Of a DNA stretch of 64,000 bases, positions 37,567-44,675 are shown piece after piece. Both the position numbers and the translations under genes were made by a program. Numbering within the stretch: position 1 is the first letter of the stretch; each line of letters starts with the position of its first letter. The notes under the pieces are model-generated. The model was not told where the DNA came from. It made no database searches and worked only from the letters and a program-made list of their open reading frames with translations. Origin of the DNA: Spongiibacter nanhainus (GTDB lineage Bacteria > Pseudomonadota > Gammaproteobacteria > Pseudomonadales > Spongiibacteraceae); assembly GCF_016132545.1 (NCBI RefSeq), contig NZ_CP066167.1:518501-582500 (forward strand), in the 5' to 3' direction.

Positions 37567-37947
37567 TTAGGCGACCTGAACAGGGATGGCGTTGCTGGAG
37601 TGGCTGACGCTGTTATCCGGGTTCATATAAATAAGGCGGGGCTTAAAGTTGATCAGCTCCGCTTCGGTATAGTTGGCGTAGGCACAGATAATAATAGTGT
37701 CGCCAACGTCGGCCTTATGGGCCGCGGCTCCATTAATGGAGATGATGCCGCTGTTGTCCTCGCCGCGAATGGCGTAGGTGGTAAAGCGCTCACCATTAGT
37801 CACATTGTAGATTTGGATTTGTTCGAACTCGCGAATGCCGGACATATCCAGCAGTTTGCCGTCGATGGCGCAAGAGCCTTCGTAATCCAGCACAGCGTGG
37901 GTTACTCGAGCTTTGTGGAGTTTGGCTTTCAGCATAGTGGACTGCAT
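37567..37947 (-). CDS. panD: Aspartate 1-decarboxylase proenzyme
   Basis: PanD makes beta-alanine for pantothenate. The 126-residue proenzyme cleaves itself between Gly24 and Ser25 to create the pyruvoyl cofactor; [10 protein letters not shown] is present at 21-30. The length and the [10 protein letters not shown] segment match the E. coli protein. It follows panC on the same strand with a gap of 51 bases and is probably cotranscribed with it. Confidence 0.97.
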   Translation of the reverse strand: MQSTMLKAKLHKARVTHAVLDYEGSCAIDGKLLDMSGIREFEQIQIYNVTNGERFTTYAIRGEDNSGIISINGAAAHKADVGDTIIICAYANYTEAELINFKPRLIYMNPDNSVSHSSNAIPVQVA

Positions 37948-37998
37948 AACGCTGTTCCTTCCTCGTCGGTCTCGGCGGGCCGGGTCTCTCTACAGACC

Positions 37999-38883
37999 CT
38001 AGTTGGTGGCCAGCATACCCCAGTCGGCGCTGGGATTCAGGTTCAGGGTCACGTTGTCAATCAGTCTGGTGCTGCCAAGTTTGGCGGCGACCAGTATAAC
38101 AACTTCCTCGGTTTGTGGGCCAACCTCACGGAGGCTGCCCGCGTCGCAAATCGCAAAATAGTCCGGCTCAAAGCCAGCTTCCCGCAAGGTCAGTACGGCG
38201 TGTTGCTCCAGTTCCCGGTAGCTGTCATAACCGCAGGCGATCGCTTCGCGACACTCCTGCAGTACGCGGTGGAGAACGGGGGCGCTACGACGGTGCTGAT
38301 CGCTGAGGTAGCCATTGCGGGAGCTGAGTGCCAGGCCGTCATCGGCTCGCGCAGTGGCGACGCCAACAATGTCGATAGGCATACATAAGTCCCGCACCAT
38401 TTTGCGGATCACACTTAATTGCTGAAAATCTTTTTCGCCAAATACGGCGCTGTCGGGCTGGACGATGTTAAACAGCTTGTTGACGATGGTGGTCACGCCG
38501 GTGAAGTGGCCCGGGCGGCTGGCGCCGCAGTGGCGTTCTGACAAGTCCGGTACGCTCACTTTGCTGTGGAGGTCCATGCCCTCGGGGTAAATCTCGTCGA
38601 CCTGTGGCAAAAACAGGCACTGTACCCCTTCGGCAAACAATTTTTCTTTATCGGCGGCCAAGGTTCTGGGGTAACTGTCCAGATCCTCGTTGGCGCCAAA
38701 TTGCAGGGGATTGACAAAAATACTCACCACCACCACGTCGCCCAGTTGACGGGCGCGACGTACCAGACGCAGATGGCCTTCGTGGAGGTTGCCCATGGTG
38801 GGCACAAATGAAATTGTCTTGCCGGCCCGGCGGGCGGCATTGAGGGTGGCGCGAAGGCTCGCGGTTGTGCTGTATGTTTTCAT
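37999..38883 (-). CDS. panC: Pantothenate synthetase
   Basis: PanC joins pantoate and beta-alanine with ATP. From the ATG at 38883 the protein has 294 residues and begins MKTYSTTASLRATLNAARR. The nucleotidyltransferase motif TMGNLHEGHL is at 29-38 and the KMSKS-like region LALSSRNGYLS is present, as are VGVATARADDGL and DFQQLSVIRKMVRDL. The frame is open upstream to 38958, but only the 38883 start has a ribosome binding site (GGGAAG) and the conserved start. Unlike the usual panBC pair, a 409-base gap with regulatory-looking repeats separates it from panB. Confidence 0.97.
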   Translation of the reverse strand: MKTYSTTASLRATLNAARRAGKTISFVPTMGNLHEGHLRLVRRARQLGDVVVVSIFVNPLQFGANEDLDSYPRTLAADKEKLFAEGVQCLFLPQVDEIYPEGMDLHSKVSVPDLSERHCGASRPGHFTGVTTIVNKLFNIVQPDSAVFGEKDFQQLSVIRKMVRDLCMPIDIVGVATARADDGLALSSRNGYLSDQHRRSAPVLHRVLQECREAIACGYDSYRELEQHAVLTLREAGFEPDYFAICDAGSLREVGPQTEEVVILVAAKLGSTRLIDNVTLNLNPSADWGMLATN

Positions 38884-39127
38884 ACTACCCAACTTCCCAA
38901 TCTCGATCCCCGCGCTAACCGTTGCGAGGGCAGTTTGCTGTGAAGTCAGTCCGCGCACACCGCGGGCTGGCGACCTGGGGGCTGATAAACCCCGTTAAAT
39001 TACATTGCGCGACTCGTTGTTCCCTGTCCCGAATGCCGGCGTTGGTGGCGGCATGTAGCGCGATATCCACCCTTAATACGCCAGTTTTGTTTGTTCACAA
39101 TCTGACCAGTTCGTCAGGTGGCGGGCA

Positions 39128-39156
39128 AGTATGCCCGAATCAACATGGCCGTTCAA
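39128..39156 (-). promoter_or_regulatory. Candidate sigma-70 promoter of panC
   Basis: On the minus strand TTGAAC (39156-39151) and CATACT (39133-39128) are separated by exactly 17 bases, predicting a start near 39121 and a leader of about 240 bases. The region between them contains half of a small hairpin (CGGGCA/TGCCCG, 39122-39137). Confidence 0.45.
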
Positions 39157-39160
39157 TGGC

Positions 39161-39216
39161 CCGGTAACAAAAAATTCACGGGAGTGTTACCGGTAATTTT
39201 GTTTCTACCGGTAACA
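39161..39216 (-). promoter_or_regulatory. Three GTTACCGGTAAC-like operator sites in the panB-panC gap
   Basis: CCGGTAACA at 39161-39169, TGTTACCGGTA at 39185-39195 and TACCGGTAACA at 39206-39216 share one palindromic core. The centres lie about 41, 70 and 88 bases upstream of the predicted panC start. TGTTACCGGTAACA is close to operators of the LacI/GntR family and contains the TGTTAC/GTAACA halves also found upstream of the CrcZ-like RNA gene. Adjacent sites can also fold as alternative hairpins. The regulator is not identified. The remaining parts of the gap 38884-39292 show a GGGG/CCCC hairpin near 38977-38993 and a REP-like fragment near 39055-39073, and no gene. Confidence 0.55.
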
Positions 39217-39292
39217 CGCAGAAAATTCAATCACTTGCCGGCTTTTTGTAGAAAAAATGCCTATAGTTCGGTCGCTTAAAGGCGGGGAGAAG

Positions 39293-40084
39293 TCAATCGA
39301 AACCGTGCTCTTGGCCCGGAAAACTGCCGTTTTCCACAGCGCTGCGGTAACGCTCCAGGGCGTCCTGGATGCCGGCGCTGCCGGCGGCGAAGTTGCGGAC
39401 AAACTTAGGGGCACGGGGGCTGACACCGAGCAGGTCGTGGAGAACGAGGACCTGGGCGTCGGTATCGGCGCCGGCACCAATGCCCACCACGGGAATGCTC
39501 AGCGCGCGGCTGAGCTCGGCGCCCAGGGCCCGGGGAACGCACTCTACAACGAGCAGGCTGGCGCCGGCAGCCTCCAGGGCCTTGGCGTCCTCGATAATGG
39601 CCTGGGCCTGCTCTTGTTCCCGGCCTTGGACCCGAAAGCCGCCCAGCACATTCACCGATTGGGGGGTGAGGCCCAAATGGCCACACACCGGTATGCCAAT
39701 GCGGGTCAATTTGCTGATGGTGTCGCACAGCCAGGTGCCGCCCTCCAGCTTGACCATATGGGCGCCAGCCCGCATCAGGGAGGTGGCGTTGTTCAGGCAC
39801 TGCTCTTCGCTGTGATAGCTGCCGAAGGGCAGGTCGCTAACAATCAGAGGGCTGCTGCAGCCCCGAGCCACGCAAGCGGTGTGGTAGGCCATATCTTCGA
39901 CGGTCACCGGCAGGGTAGAGCTGTGGCCTTGCAGAACATTGCCCAGCGAGTCGCCCACCAAAATCACATCGATGCCGGCGCGCTCGACGGCGCCGGCAAA
40001 GCTGGCGTCGTAGCAGGTCACCACTGCAAATTTTTGACTGTTGCGCTTTTTGGCTAGCAGGGTAGGAATGCTGACCTTGCTCAT
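39293..40084 (-). CDS. panB: 3-methyl-2-oxobutanoate hydroxymethyltransferase
   Basis: PanB makes ketopantoate from alpha-ketoisovalerate and methylene-tetrahydrofolate. The 263-residue TIM-barrel protein shows [19 protein letters not shown], the magnesium site VGDSLG, the [14 protein letters not shown] [21 protein letters not shown] and [18 protein letters not shown]. It closes the row pcnB-folK-kinase-panB, gaps being 16-72 bases, so these are probably one transcript. The stop is followed by the operator region described for panC. Confidence 0.97.
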   Translation of the reverse strand: MSKVSIPTLLAKKRNSQKFAVVTCYDASFAGAVERAGIDVILVGDSLGNVLQGHSSTLPVTVEDMAYHTACVARGCSSPLIVSDLPFGSYHSEEQCLNNATSLMRAGAHMVKLEGGTWLCDTISKLTRIGIPVCGHLGLTPQSVNVLGGFRVQGREQEQAQAIIEDAKALEAAGASLLVVECVPRALGAELSRALSIPVVGIGAGADTDAQVLVLHDLLGVSPRAPKFVRNFAAGSAGIQDALERYRSAVENGSFPGQEHGFD

Positions 40085-40117
40085 GGGCTTACCTCGGCGG
40101 ACGGTGACGGCGGGGCG

Positions 40118-40798
40118 TCATAAAAAAGTCGGGTTAAAGTAATGGCGCCCGCTGCGAATTTCCAGCAGGTAGTCCAGAAGCTGCTGATAATCCCTATCGT
40201 TGTGGGCAAAGTCAATTTCTGCCGCGTTGACGATCACCAGCGGCGATTGGTGGTAGGAGTGGAAGAACTCGCTGTAGGCGCGATTGACCTGTTCCAGGTA
40301 GTCCGCGTCCATGTTGCGCTCGAAGGCGATGCCCCGCTGCTTAATGCGTTCCCGCAATACTTTGACCGGCGCCTGCAGGTAGATCACCAGATCCGGTTGG
40401 GGCACTTCCACCTGCAGCTGTTGATAGACTTTGCGGTATAGCTCCAGTTCATTGGCGTCCAAGGTGACCTCGGCAAACAGCGCGTCTTTCTGAAAGAGAA
40501 AGTCGGCGATATAGCTGCCTCCAATCAGGTCCTGCTGGGGTAGCTCGCCCAGTTGTTGGACCCGTTGGAAAAAAAAGAATAGTTGCGCGGACAGGGCGGC
40601 GTGCTGGCGCTTGGCGTAAAAGCGCTCCAGAAAGGGGTTGTCCTCGGCTTGCTCCATCAGGGTTTGATAACCGAGGGAGTGGGCGAGGCGGCGGGTCAGC
40701 GTACTTTTGCCGACCCCGATGGGGCCTTCCACGGCGATAAATCGCGGCGGCGTGTCGGGGTTGATAATGGCCGGTTTGCTGAGGTCCTGGTTGTTCAC
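40118..40798 (-). CDS. Deoxynucleoside kinase family protein
   Basis: The 226-residue protein belongs to the deoxynucleoside kinase (dNK/dGK) family. The P-loop GPIGVGKST is at 25-33, EQAEDNPFLERFY and the DERS-like DFLFQKDALFA region follow, and the lid carries RIKQRGIAFERNMD. It would phosphorylate deoxynucleosides for salvage, with an unclear base preference. A kinase of this type sits beside folK and panB in a number of gammaproteobacteria. It lies between folK and panB with short gaps. Confidence 0.87.
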   Translation of the reverse strand: MNNQDLSKPAIINPDTPPRFIAVEGPIGVGKSTLTRRLAHSLGYQTLMEQAEDNPFLERFYAKRQHAALSAQLFFFFQRVQQLGELPQQDLIGGSYIADFLFQKDALFAEVTLDANELELYRKVYQQLQVEVPQPDLVIYLQAPVKVLRERIKQRGIAFERNMDADYLEQVNRAYSEFFHSYHQSPLVIVNAAEIDFAHNDRDYQQLLDYLLEIRSGRHYFNPTFL

Positions 40799-40870
40799 AT
40801 CGTCTTCCCGCAGGTGCTGTTTATCTCGCTGCCGGCGGCAACGGTGCCGCCTGGGTCGGAGCTGGTGGGC

Positions 40871-41377
40871 TCAGCGAAAGTGCGTGACCGCAGTGCTATC
40901 CTCCAGCAGCCAAACATCGTCCCTAAGCCGATAGTCTACGTGGCTGCTACCGCTCAGGCCATGGCGCTGAATAAAGTCGGGGTGAATATCCGCCAGCGGG
41001 CACAGTACAAAGGCGCGCTCCATCATCCGCGGGTGGGGGATCTGCAGGCGCGGTGTGTCGATGGTCTCGTCACCGTAGAGCAGTATGTCCAGGTCGAGAC
41101 TGCGGGGCCCCCAGCGTACCTCCCGCAGCCGACCGTGCTCGGTTTCTATCCGCTGTAACGCGTCCAGTAGAGCCTCGGCGCCGAGGGCCGTGTCCAGAGC
41201 CACTACCGCATTGATGTAGTCGTCCTGTTTGCCCGGGCCGACGGCAGTGGTGCCGAACAGCCGGGACACCGTCACCAGCTGGGAATCGGGCAGATTGGCC
41301 AATGAGGTCAAGGCGGAGTCGATATGTTGCCGGGGCTGTCCGCGATTGCTGCCCAGGGCTATGTAGCTTCGAATCAT
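40871..41377 (-). CDS. folK: 2-amino-4-hydroxy-6-hydroxymethyldihydropteridine pyrophosphokinase
   Basis: FolK transfers pyrophosphate to the pterin in folate synthesis. The 168-residue protein has the family start SYIALGSNRGQPRQHI, the NAVVALDTALGAEALLDALQ strand, and the signature RWGPRSLDLDILLYGDETID, followed by IPHPRMMERAFVLCPLADI. It is 16 bases downstream of pcnB and belongs to the same operon. Confidence 0.96.
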   Translation of the reverse strand: MIRSYIALGSNRGQPRQHIDSALTSLANLPDSQLVTVSRLFGTTAVGPGKQDDYINAVVALDTALGAEALLDALQRIETEHGRLREVRWGPRSLDLDILLYGDETIDTPRLQIPHPRMMERAFVLCPLADIHPDFIQRHGLSGSSHVDYRLRDDVWLLEDSTAVTHFR

Positions 41378-41393
41378 GAAAGGTAACAGCGGG

Positions 41394-42761
41394 TCATGAG
41401 GGCGATTTGGGGCGGCGGCGGCGGCGACGGCGCTTGGGCGGCGGTGAGTCGCTGTGCTTTACCATGCCGTCGCGGGTGTCGGGCTGAGCCTCTTGGAAGG
41501 CCTGCCACCATTGCCCCAGGCCGGGCTCAATTTCGCCGCATTGCTCCCGCAATAGCAGGAAGTCGTAACCGGCTCGGAAGTAGCGCTGCTCCAACAATCG
41601 TTCGGCTCGGTTGCCGCGGCGATTGGGGAAGCGGAATTGCAGTTCCCAAATGTCGCGCATGGGCAGAGAGAAGCGCTTGGGTATGGCGACGCTCTGTTGC
41701 TGAAGGCTAAGCACCTGATCGGCCGCCTGATGCAGAGCGGGGATTTCTGGCACCCCTTCCGATACCAGTTGTCGCTGGCTTTCCCGCACCGCTGGCCACA
41801 GCAACACGGCATAGAGGAAGGCGGGAGTCACCGGCTTGCCCTCGGCAATGCGACCGTCGGTGTTGCTGAGACCGTGGTGAATCAGCTCGGCGTCGGCGGG
41901 GTTTTTACTGTCCAGGATGTGCTGGGTCTGGGGAAACAGGGGCGCAAACAGACCGTAGCGCTGCATCAGCGCATAGGTGGCCAGGCCGCTGCCGGCCATC
42001 AATAACTTGATGACCTCGTCAAACATGCGGGCCGGGGCGATATCGCTGAGCATCGGCGCCAGGGGTTGCATCGGGGCCTCGCTGCCGGCGTCGATATCAA
42101 AGCCCAACTTGGCGGCAAAGCGCACGGTGCGCAGCATACGCACGGGGTCTTCGCGATAGCGGGTTTCGGGATCGCCAATCACCCGGATGCGGCGCTTCTC
42201 GAGATCTTCCAGGCCGCCGACAAAGTCGTAGACACAGAAGTCGCGGCTGGAATAGTAGAGAGCATTGATGGTGAGGTCGCGACGAATAGCATCTTCATCG
42301 ACGCTGCCGTAAACATTGTCCCGCAACAACATGCCGTCTTCGTTGCGCATGGCGTGTTTTTGGTTGCTGGTTGCTTCCGGGCTGTTGTGGTTGCCGCGGA
42401 AGGTGGTGACCTCGATGATCTCCCGCCCGAAGCGGACGTGGACAATGCGGAAGCGGCGGCCAATGATGCGACTGTTGCGAAACAGTTTGCGAACCTGCTC
42501 GGGGGTGGCGCTGGTCGCCACGTCGAAGTCTTTGGGGTGACCGCCCAGCAGGATGTCGCGAACGCCACCGCCCACCAAAAACGCGTCGAAGTTGGCCTGA
42601 TTGAGGCGGTGCATGACTTTGAGGGCGTTGTCGCTGATCAGCTTGCGGGACACGCTGTGCTGATCGCGGGGCACGACCAGGGGGCCGGTATCCGGGTCAC
42701 CGGATTTGGCGAGTTTACCGGTTAGCTTTTTCCATAGCCCGGTGACGGCGCTCGATGACAT
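41394..42761 (-). CDS. pcnB: Poly(A) polymerase I
   Basis: PcnB adds 3' poly(A) tails that promote RNA decay. The 455-residue protein starts with a basic region, then the nucleotidyltransferase motif GGGVRDILLGGHPKDFDVAT with metal ligands Asp78 and Asp80, the RNA-binding fold RRIRVIGDPETRYREDPVRMLR, and a very basic C terminus (PPKRRRRRRRPKS). An extended -10 (TGCTAGAAT, 42806-42798 on the minus strand) lies 37 bases upstream and could drive pcnB separately from the RNA gene further upstream. The ATG at 42761 lacks a good ribosome binding site. Confidence 0.95.
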   Translation of the reverse strand: MSSSAVTGLWKKLTGKLAKSGDPDTGPLVVPRDQHSVSRKLISDNALKVMHRLNQANFDAFLVGGGVRDILLGGHPKDFDVATSATPEQVRKLFRNSRIIGRRFRIVHVRFGREIIEVTTFRGNHNSPEATSNQKHAMRNEDGMLLRDNVYGSVDEDAIRRDLTINALYYSSRDFCVYDFVGGLEDLEKRRIRVIGDPETRYREDPVRMLRTVRFAAKLGFDIDAGSEAPMQPLAPMLSDIAPARMFDEVIKLLMAGSGLATYALMQRYGLFAPLFPQTQHILDSKNPADAELIHHGLSNTDGRIAEGKPVTPAFLYAVLLWPAVRESQRQLVSEGVPEIPALHQAADQVLSLQQQSVAIPKRFSLPMRDIWELQFRFPNRRGNRAERLLEQRYFRAGYDFLLLREQCGEIEPGLGQWWQAFQEAQPDTRDGMVKHSDSPPPKRRRRRRRPKSPS

Positions 42762-42922
42762 GAATGAACTGACAACCCGTAAAAATCGAAAGGCGGGATT
42801 CTAGCACAGGGGCGAGGCCAATGCGGTGTTATCGTGCGGGGAGCAATAGTGCAGGGGCAATTAAACGCAACAGAGCGAGAAACTGAGTTAGTAAATTGAG
42901 GGAGATTAAAAATCAAAGGGCC

Positions 42923-43033
42923 AAAAACGAAGAAGGGGAAAACAATGTTCTCCCCACCCAGGTCTCTATCTTCGCTGTTATTTTTATTTTTTCTGCTTTT
43001 GTTATTTTTATTGTCTGATTTATTGTTCTTTGC
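42923..43033 (-). ncRNA. Candidate CrcZ-like Hfq/Crc-sequestering small RNA
   Basis: The cbrB-pcnB gap is where Pseudomonas encodes CrcZ. Here a sigma-54 promoter predicts a start near 43033. The next 70 bases are extremely A-rich on the minus strand and contain perfect AAYAAYAA motifs at 43027-43020 (AACAATAA) and 43006-42999 (AATAACAA) and a 7-of-8 match at 42982-42975; a 13-base A-rich unit is present twice (43012-43000 and 42988-42976). At 42955-42935 GGGGAGAA and TTTTCCCC form a hairpin with a CATTG loop, whose G-U pair exists only in minus-strand RNA, followed by TTCTTCGTTTTT. The predicted RNA is about 110 nt. CrcZ relieves Hfq/Crc carbon-catabolite repression; this role is inferred. 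Confidence 0.78.
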
Positions 43034-43043
43034 GCCTATACAT

Positions 43044-43059
43044 TGCATGCGGTGTGCCA
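43044..43059 (-). promoter_or_regulatory. Sigma-54 promoter of the CrcZ-like RNA
   Basis: On the minus strand TGGCAC (43059-43054) and ATGCA (43048-43044) have the exact GG-N10-GC spacing. Only one base of the -12 element differs from TTGCA. It lies 131 bases past the cbrB stop codon, and CbrB is a sigma-54 activator. Confidence 0.8.
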
Positions 43060-43134
43060 GGTTTTGAAAGTCTTTTAAAAACAAGTGCTTAGTGTTTTTT
43101 AGGGGGGTTCCCGTTGCCTTTCAAAACTGTGAAT

Positions 43135-43200
43135 TGTTACCGATGTAAACGGCTTTTGTTACGCGGGACATGGTTGGGTAACGGCGTCTTCAGCCGTTAC
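43135..43200 (-). promoter_or_regulatory. Cluster of GTTAC/GTAAC half-sites, probable CbrB enhancer
   Basis: Read on the plus strand, this stretch has TGTTAC-CGAT-GTAAAC (43135-43150), TGTTAC-N15-GTAAC (43157-43182), and GTAACGGC-N7-GCCGTTAC (43178-43200, covering the cbrB stop codon). Centres lie about 110, 137 and 156 bases upstream of the predicted RNA start, the usual distance for a sigma-54 enhancer. I recall TGTTAC-type palindromes as CbrB sites in Pseudomonas, from memory only. Confidence 0.6.
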
Positions 43201-44623
43201 CTCGCGCTGCTTTTTTCCGGGGGATGCCCAGGCGCTGGCGGCGCTCCCAAAGGCATTTCCGGCTCACCCCGAGCTTTTTAGCCAGCTCGGTCTCGCTCAT
43301 GGAGTCCTGGTGCTCGAGAACAAAGCGTTGGAAGTAATCTTCCAGTGACAGGTCCTCGGCGGGATCGTTGCTGGGCCGGGAGCGGTTTTCGCTGCGCCGC
43401 TCGCTGCCGCCGACCTGGCGGCCCCGGGGTTCTTGCCGGCGGCCCCGGATCTGGCTGATATCCACCAGCTCCAGATCGATATCCAGTAATTCGTTGTCGA
43501 TTTCCTCACCGTCATTGAGGATCACCGCTCGCTCCACGGCGTTTTCCAGTTCGCGGATATTACCGGGCCAGATATAGGTGGTGATGGCCTGAATGGCTTT
43601 GGGGCTGAAGTGCATCAGTGGCTTGCCCATTTCCTCGCAGCGCCGTTTGAGCACGGATTCGGCAATCTCCAGAATATCGCGGCCCCGTTCCCGCAGTGGC
43701 GGCAGTTCCAGTTTGAGAACGTGGATGCGGTAGTAGAGGTCTTCCCGGAAACGGCCGTTGTGGGCCATCTCTTTGAGGTCCCGGTGGGTGGCGCAGATCA
43801 GGCGCACATCTACCTTGCTGGATTCCACCGAGCCGATGCGGCGGATTTCATCCTCCTGAATAAAGCGCAGCAGCCGGGCCTGGGCCTCCAGGGGTAGTTC
43901 ACCAATCTCGTCGAGGAACAAGGTGCCGCCATCGGCGGCTTCAATCAGGCCAATGCGGTTGGCGTTGGCACCGGTGAAGGCACCCTTTTCGTAACCGAAG
44001 AGTTCTGACTCAATCAGAGTTTCTGGGATGGCGGCGCAGTTAACGCAGACAATGGGTTTGTTGGCACGCTTGCTTTGGCTGTGGATAGCCCGGGCCACGA
44101 GTTCCTTACCTGTACCGGTTTCGCCATGGACCAGAACGGTGGTGTCGGTGGGTGCCACCCGGCGGATATTCTCGTAGAGGGCCTGCATCGGCTTGCAGCT
44201 GCCAATCATGCCGTTGACGGCGGCCAATTGCTTGCGCTGGCGCTGGCTGCTGGCGCTGGCCCGGGGTTCTTCGGCGGCGTTGCTGCCGATAATCCGTTCC
44301 ACGGTCTCCAGCATGTCGTCGTGATCGAAGGGCTTGGCAATATAGTCGATGGCGCCCTTTTTCATGGAGTCGACAGCGGACTTAAGGCTGGCGTAGCTGG
44401 TCATGATCAGCACCGGGCTGTCGGTTTTGTTGATCAGATCGGTGCCGGGAGCGCCCGGTAGTCTCAGGTCGCTGATAATCAGCTCGTAGCCATCCAGGTC
44501 GTATTTGTCCATGGCCTCGGCCACCGAGCCCGCTTCGTCGACTTTGTAGTCGTTGCGTTCCAGAAGACGGCGCAGGGCAAGGCGAATGACATCTTCGTCT
44601 TCAACTATCAGCACACGGGACAT
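43190..44623 (-). CDS. cbrB: Sigma-54-dependent response regulator CbrB
   Basis: CbrB is the NtrC-type activator partner of CbrA in carbon/nitrogen balance. The 477-residue protein has a receiver domain with phospho-acceptor Asp52, an AAA+ domain with Walker A GETGTGKE (167-174) and the sigma-54 contact loop GAFTGA (214-219), and a Fis-type HTH near the C terminus (ETELAKKLGVSRKCLWERRQR). A Gln/Arg/Ser-rich linker precedes the HTH. The neighbour cbrA and downstream pcnB make the CbrB assignment firm. Its likely nearest target is the RNA gene in the gap after it. Confidence 0.95.
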   Translation of the reverse strand: MSRVLIVEDEDVIRLALRRLLERNDYKVDEAGSVAEAMDKYDLDGYELIISDLRLPGAPGTDLINKTDSPVLIMTSYASLKSAVDSMKKGAIDYIAKPFDHDDMLETVERIIGSNAAEEPRASASSQRQRKQLAAVNGMIGSCKPMQALYENIRRVAPTDTTVLVHGETGTGKELVARAIHSQSKRANKPIVCVNCAAIPETLIESELFGYEKGAFTGANANRIGLIEAADGGTLFLDEIGELPLEAQARLLRFIQEDEIRRIGSVESSKVDVRLICATHRDLKEMAHNGRFREDLYYRIHVLKLELPPLRERGRDILEIAESVLKRRCEEMGKPLMHFSPKAIQAITTYIWPGNIRELENAVERAVILNDGEEIDNELLDIDLELVDISQIRGRRQEPRGRQVGGSERRSENRSRPSNDPAEDLSLEDYFQRFVLEHQDSMSETELAKKLGVSRKCLWERRQRLGIPRKKAARGNG

Positions 44624-44675
44624 TGCGAACTCCAGATTGGCGAACTACTCAGGGGAGCCCTACAAAATAACCTGA

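Noticed and set aside
39000..39160. Possible second sigma-54 promoter or second CrcZ-like RNA in the panB-panC gap, suggested by GAACAAACAAAAC on the minus strand.
   Set aside because: No GG-N10-GC element could be found on the minus strand of the gap and there is no terminator; the A-rich piece is only 13 bases.
39161..39216. Repeated CCGGTAACA units considered as a CRISPR-like array.
   Set aside because: Units are only 9-11 bases, alternate in orientation and have unequal spacers of 10-15 bases; no cas gene is near.
42722..43084. A 120-codon open frame on the minus strand across the cbrB-pcnB gap, rich in Asn/Lys/Ser.
   Set aside because: Its composition simply reflects the A-rich repeats of the candidate small RNA, it has no family likeness, and it runs through the hairpin terminator and the pcnB start.
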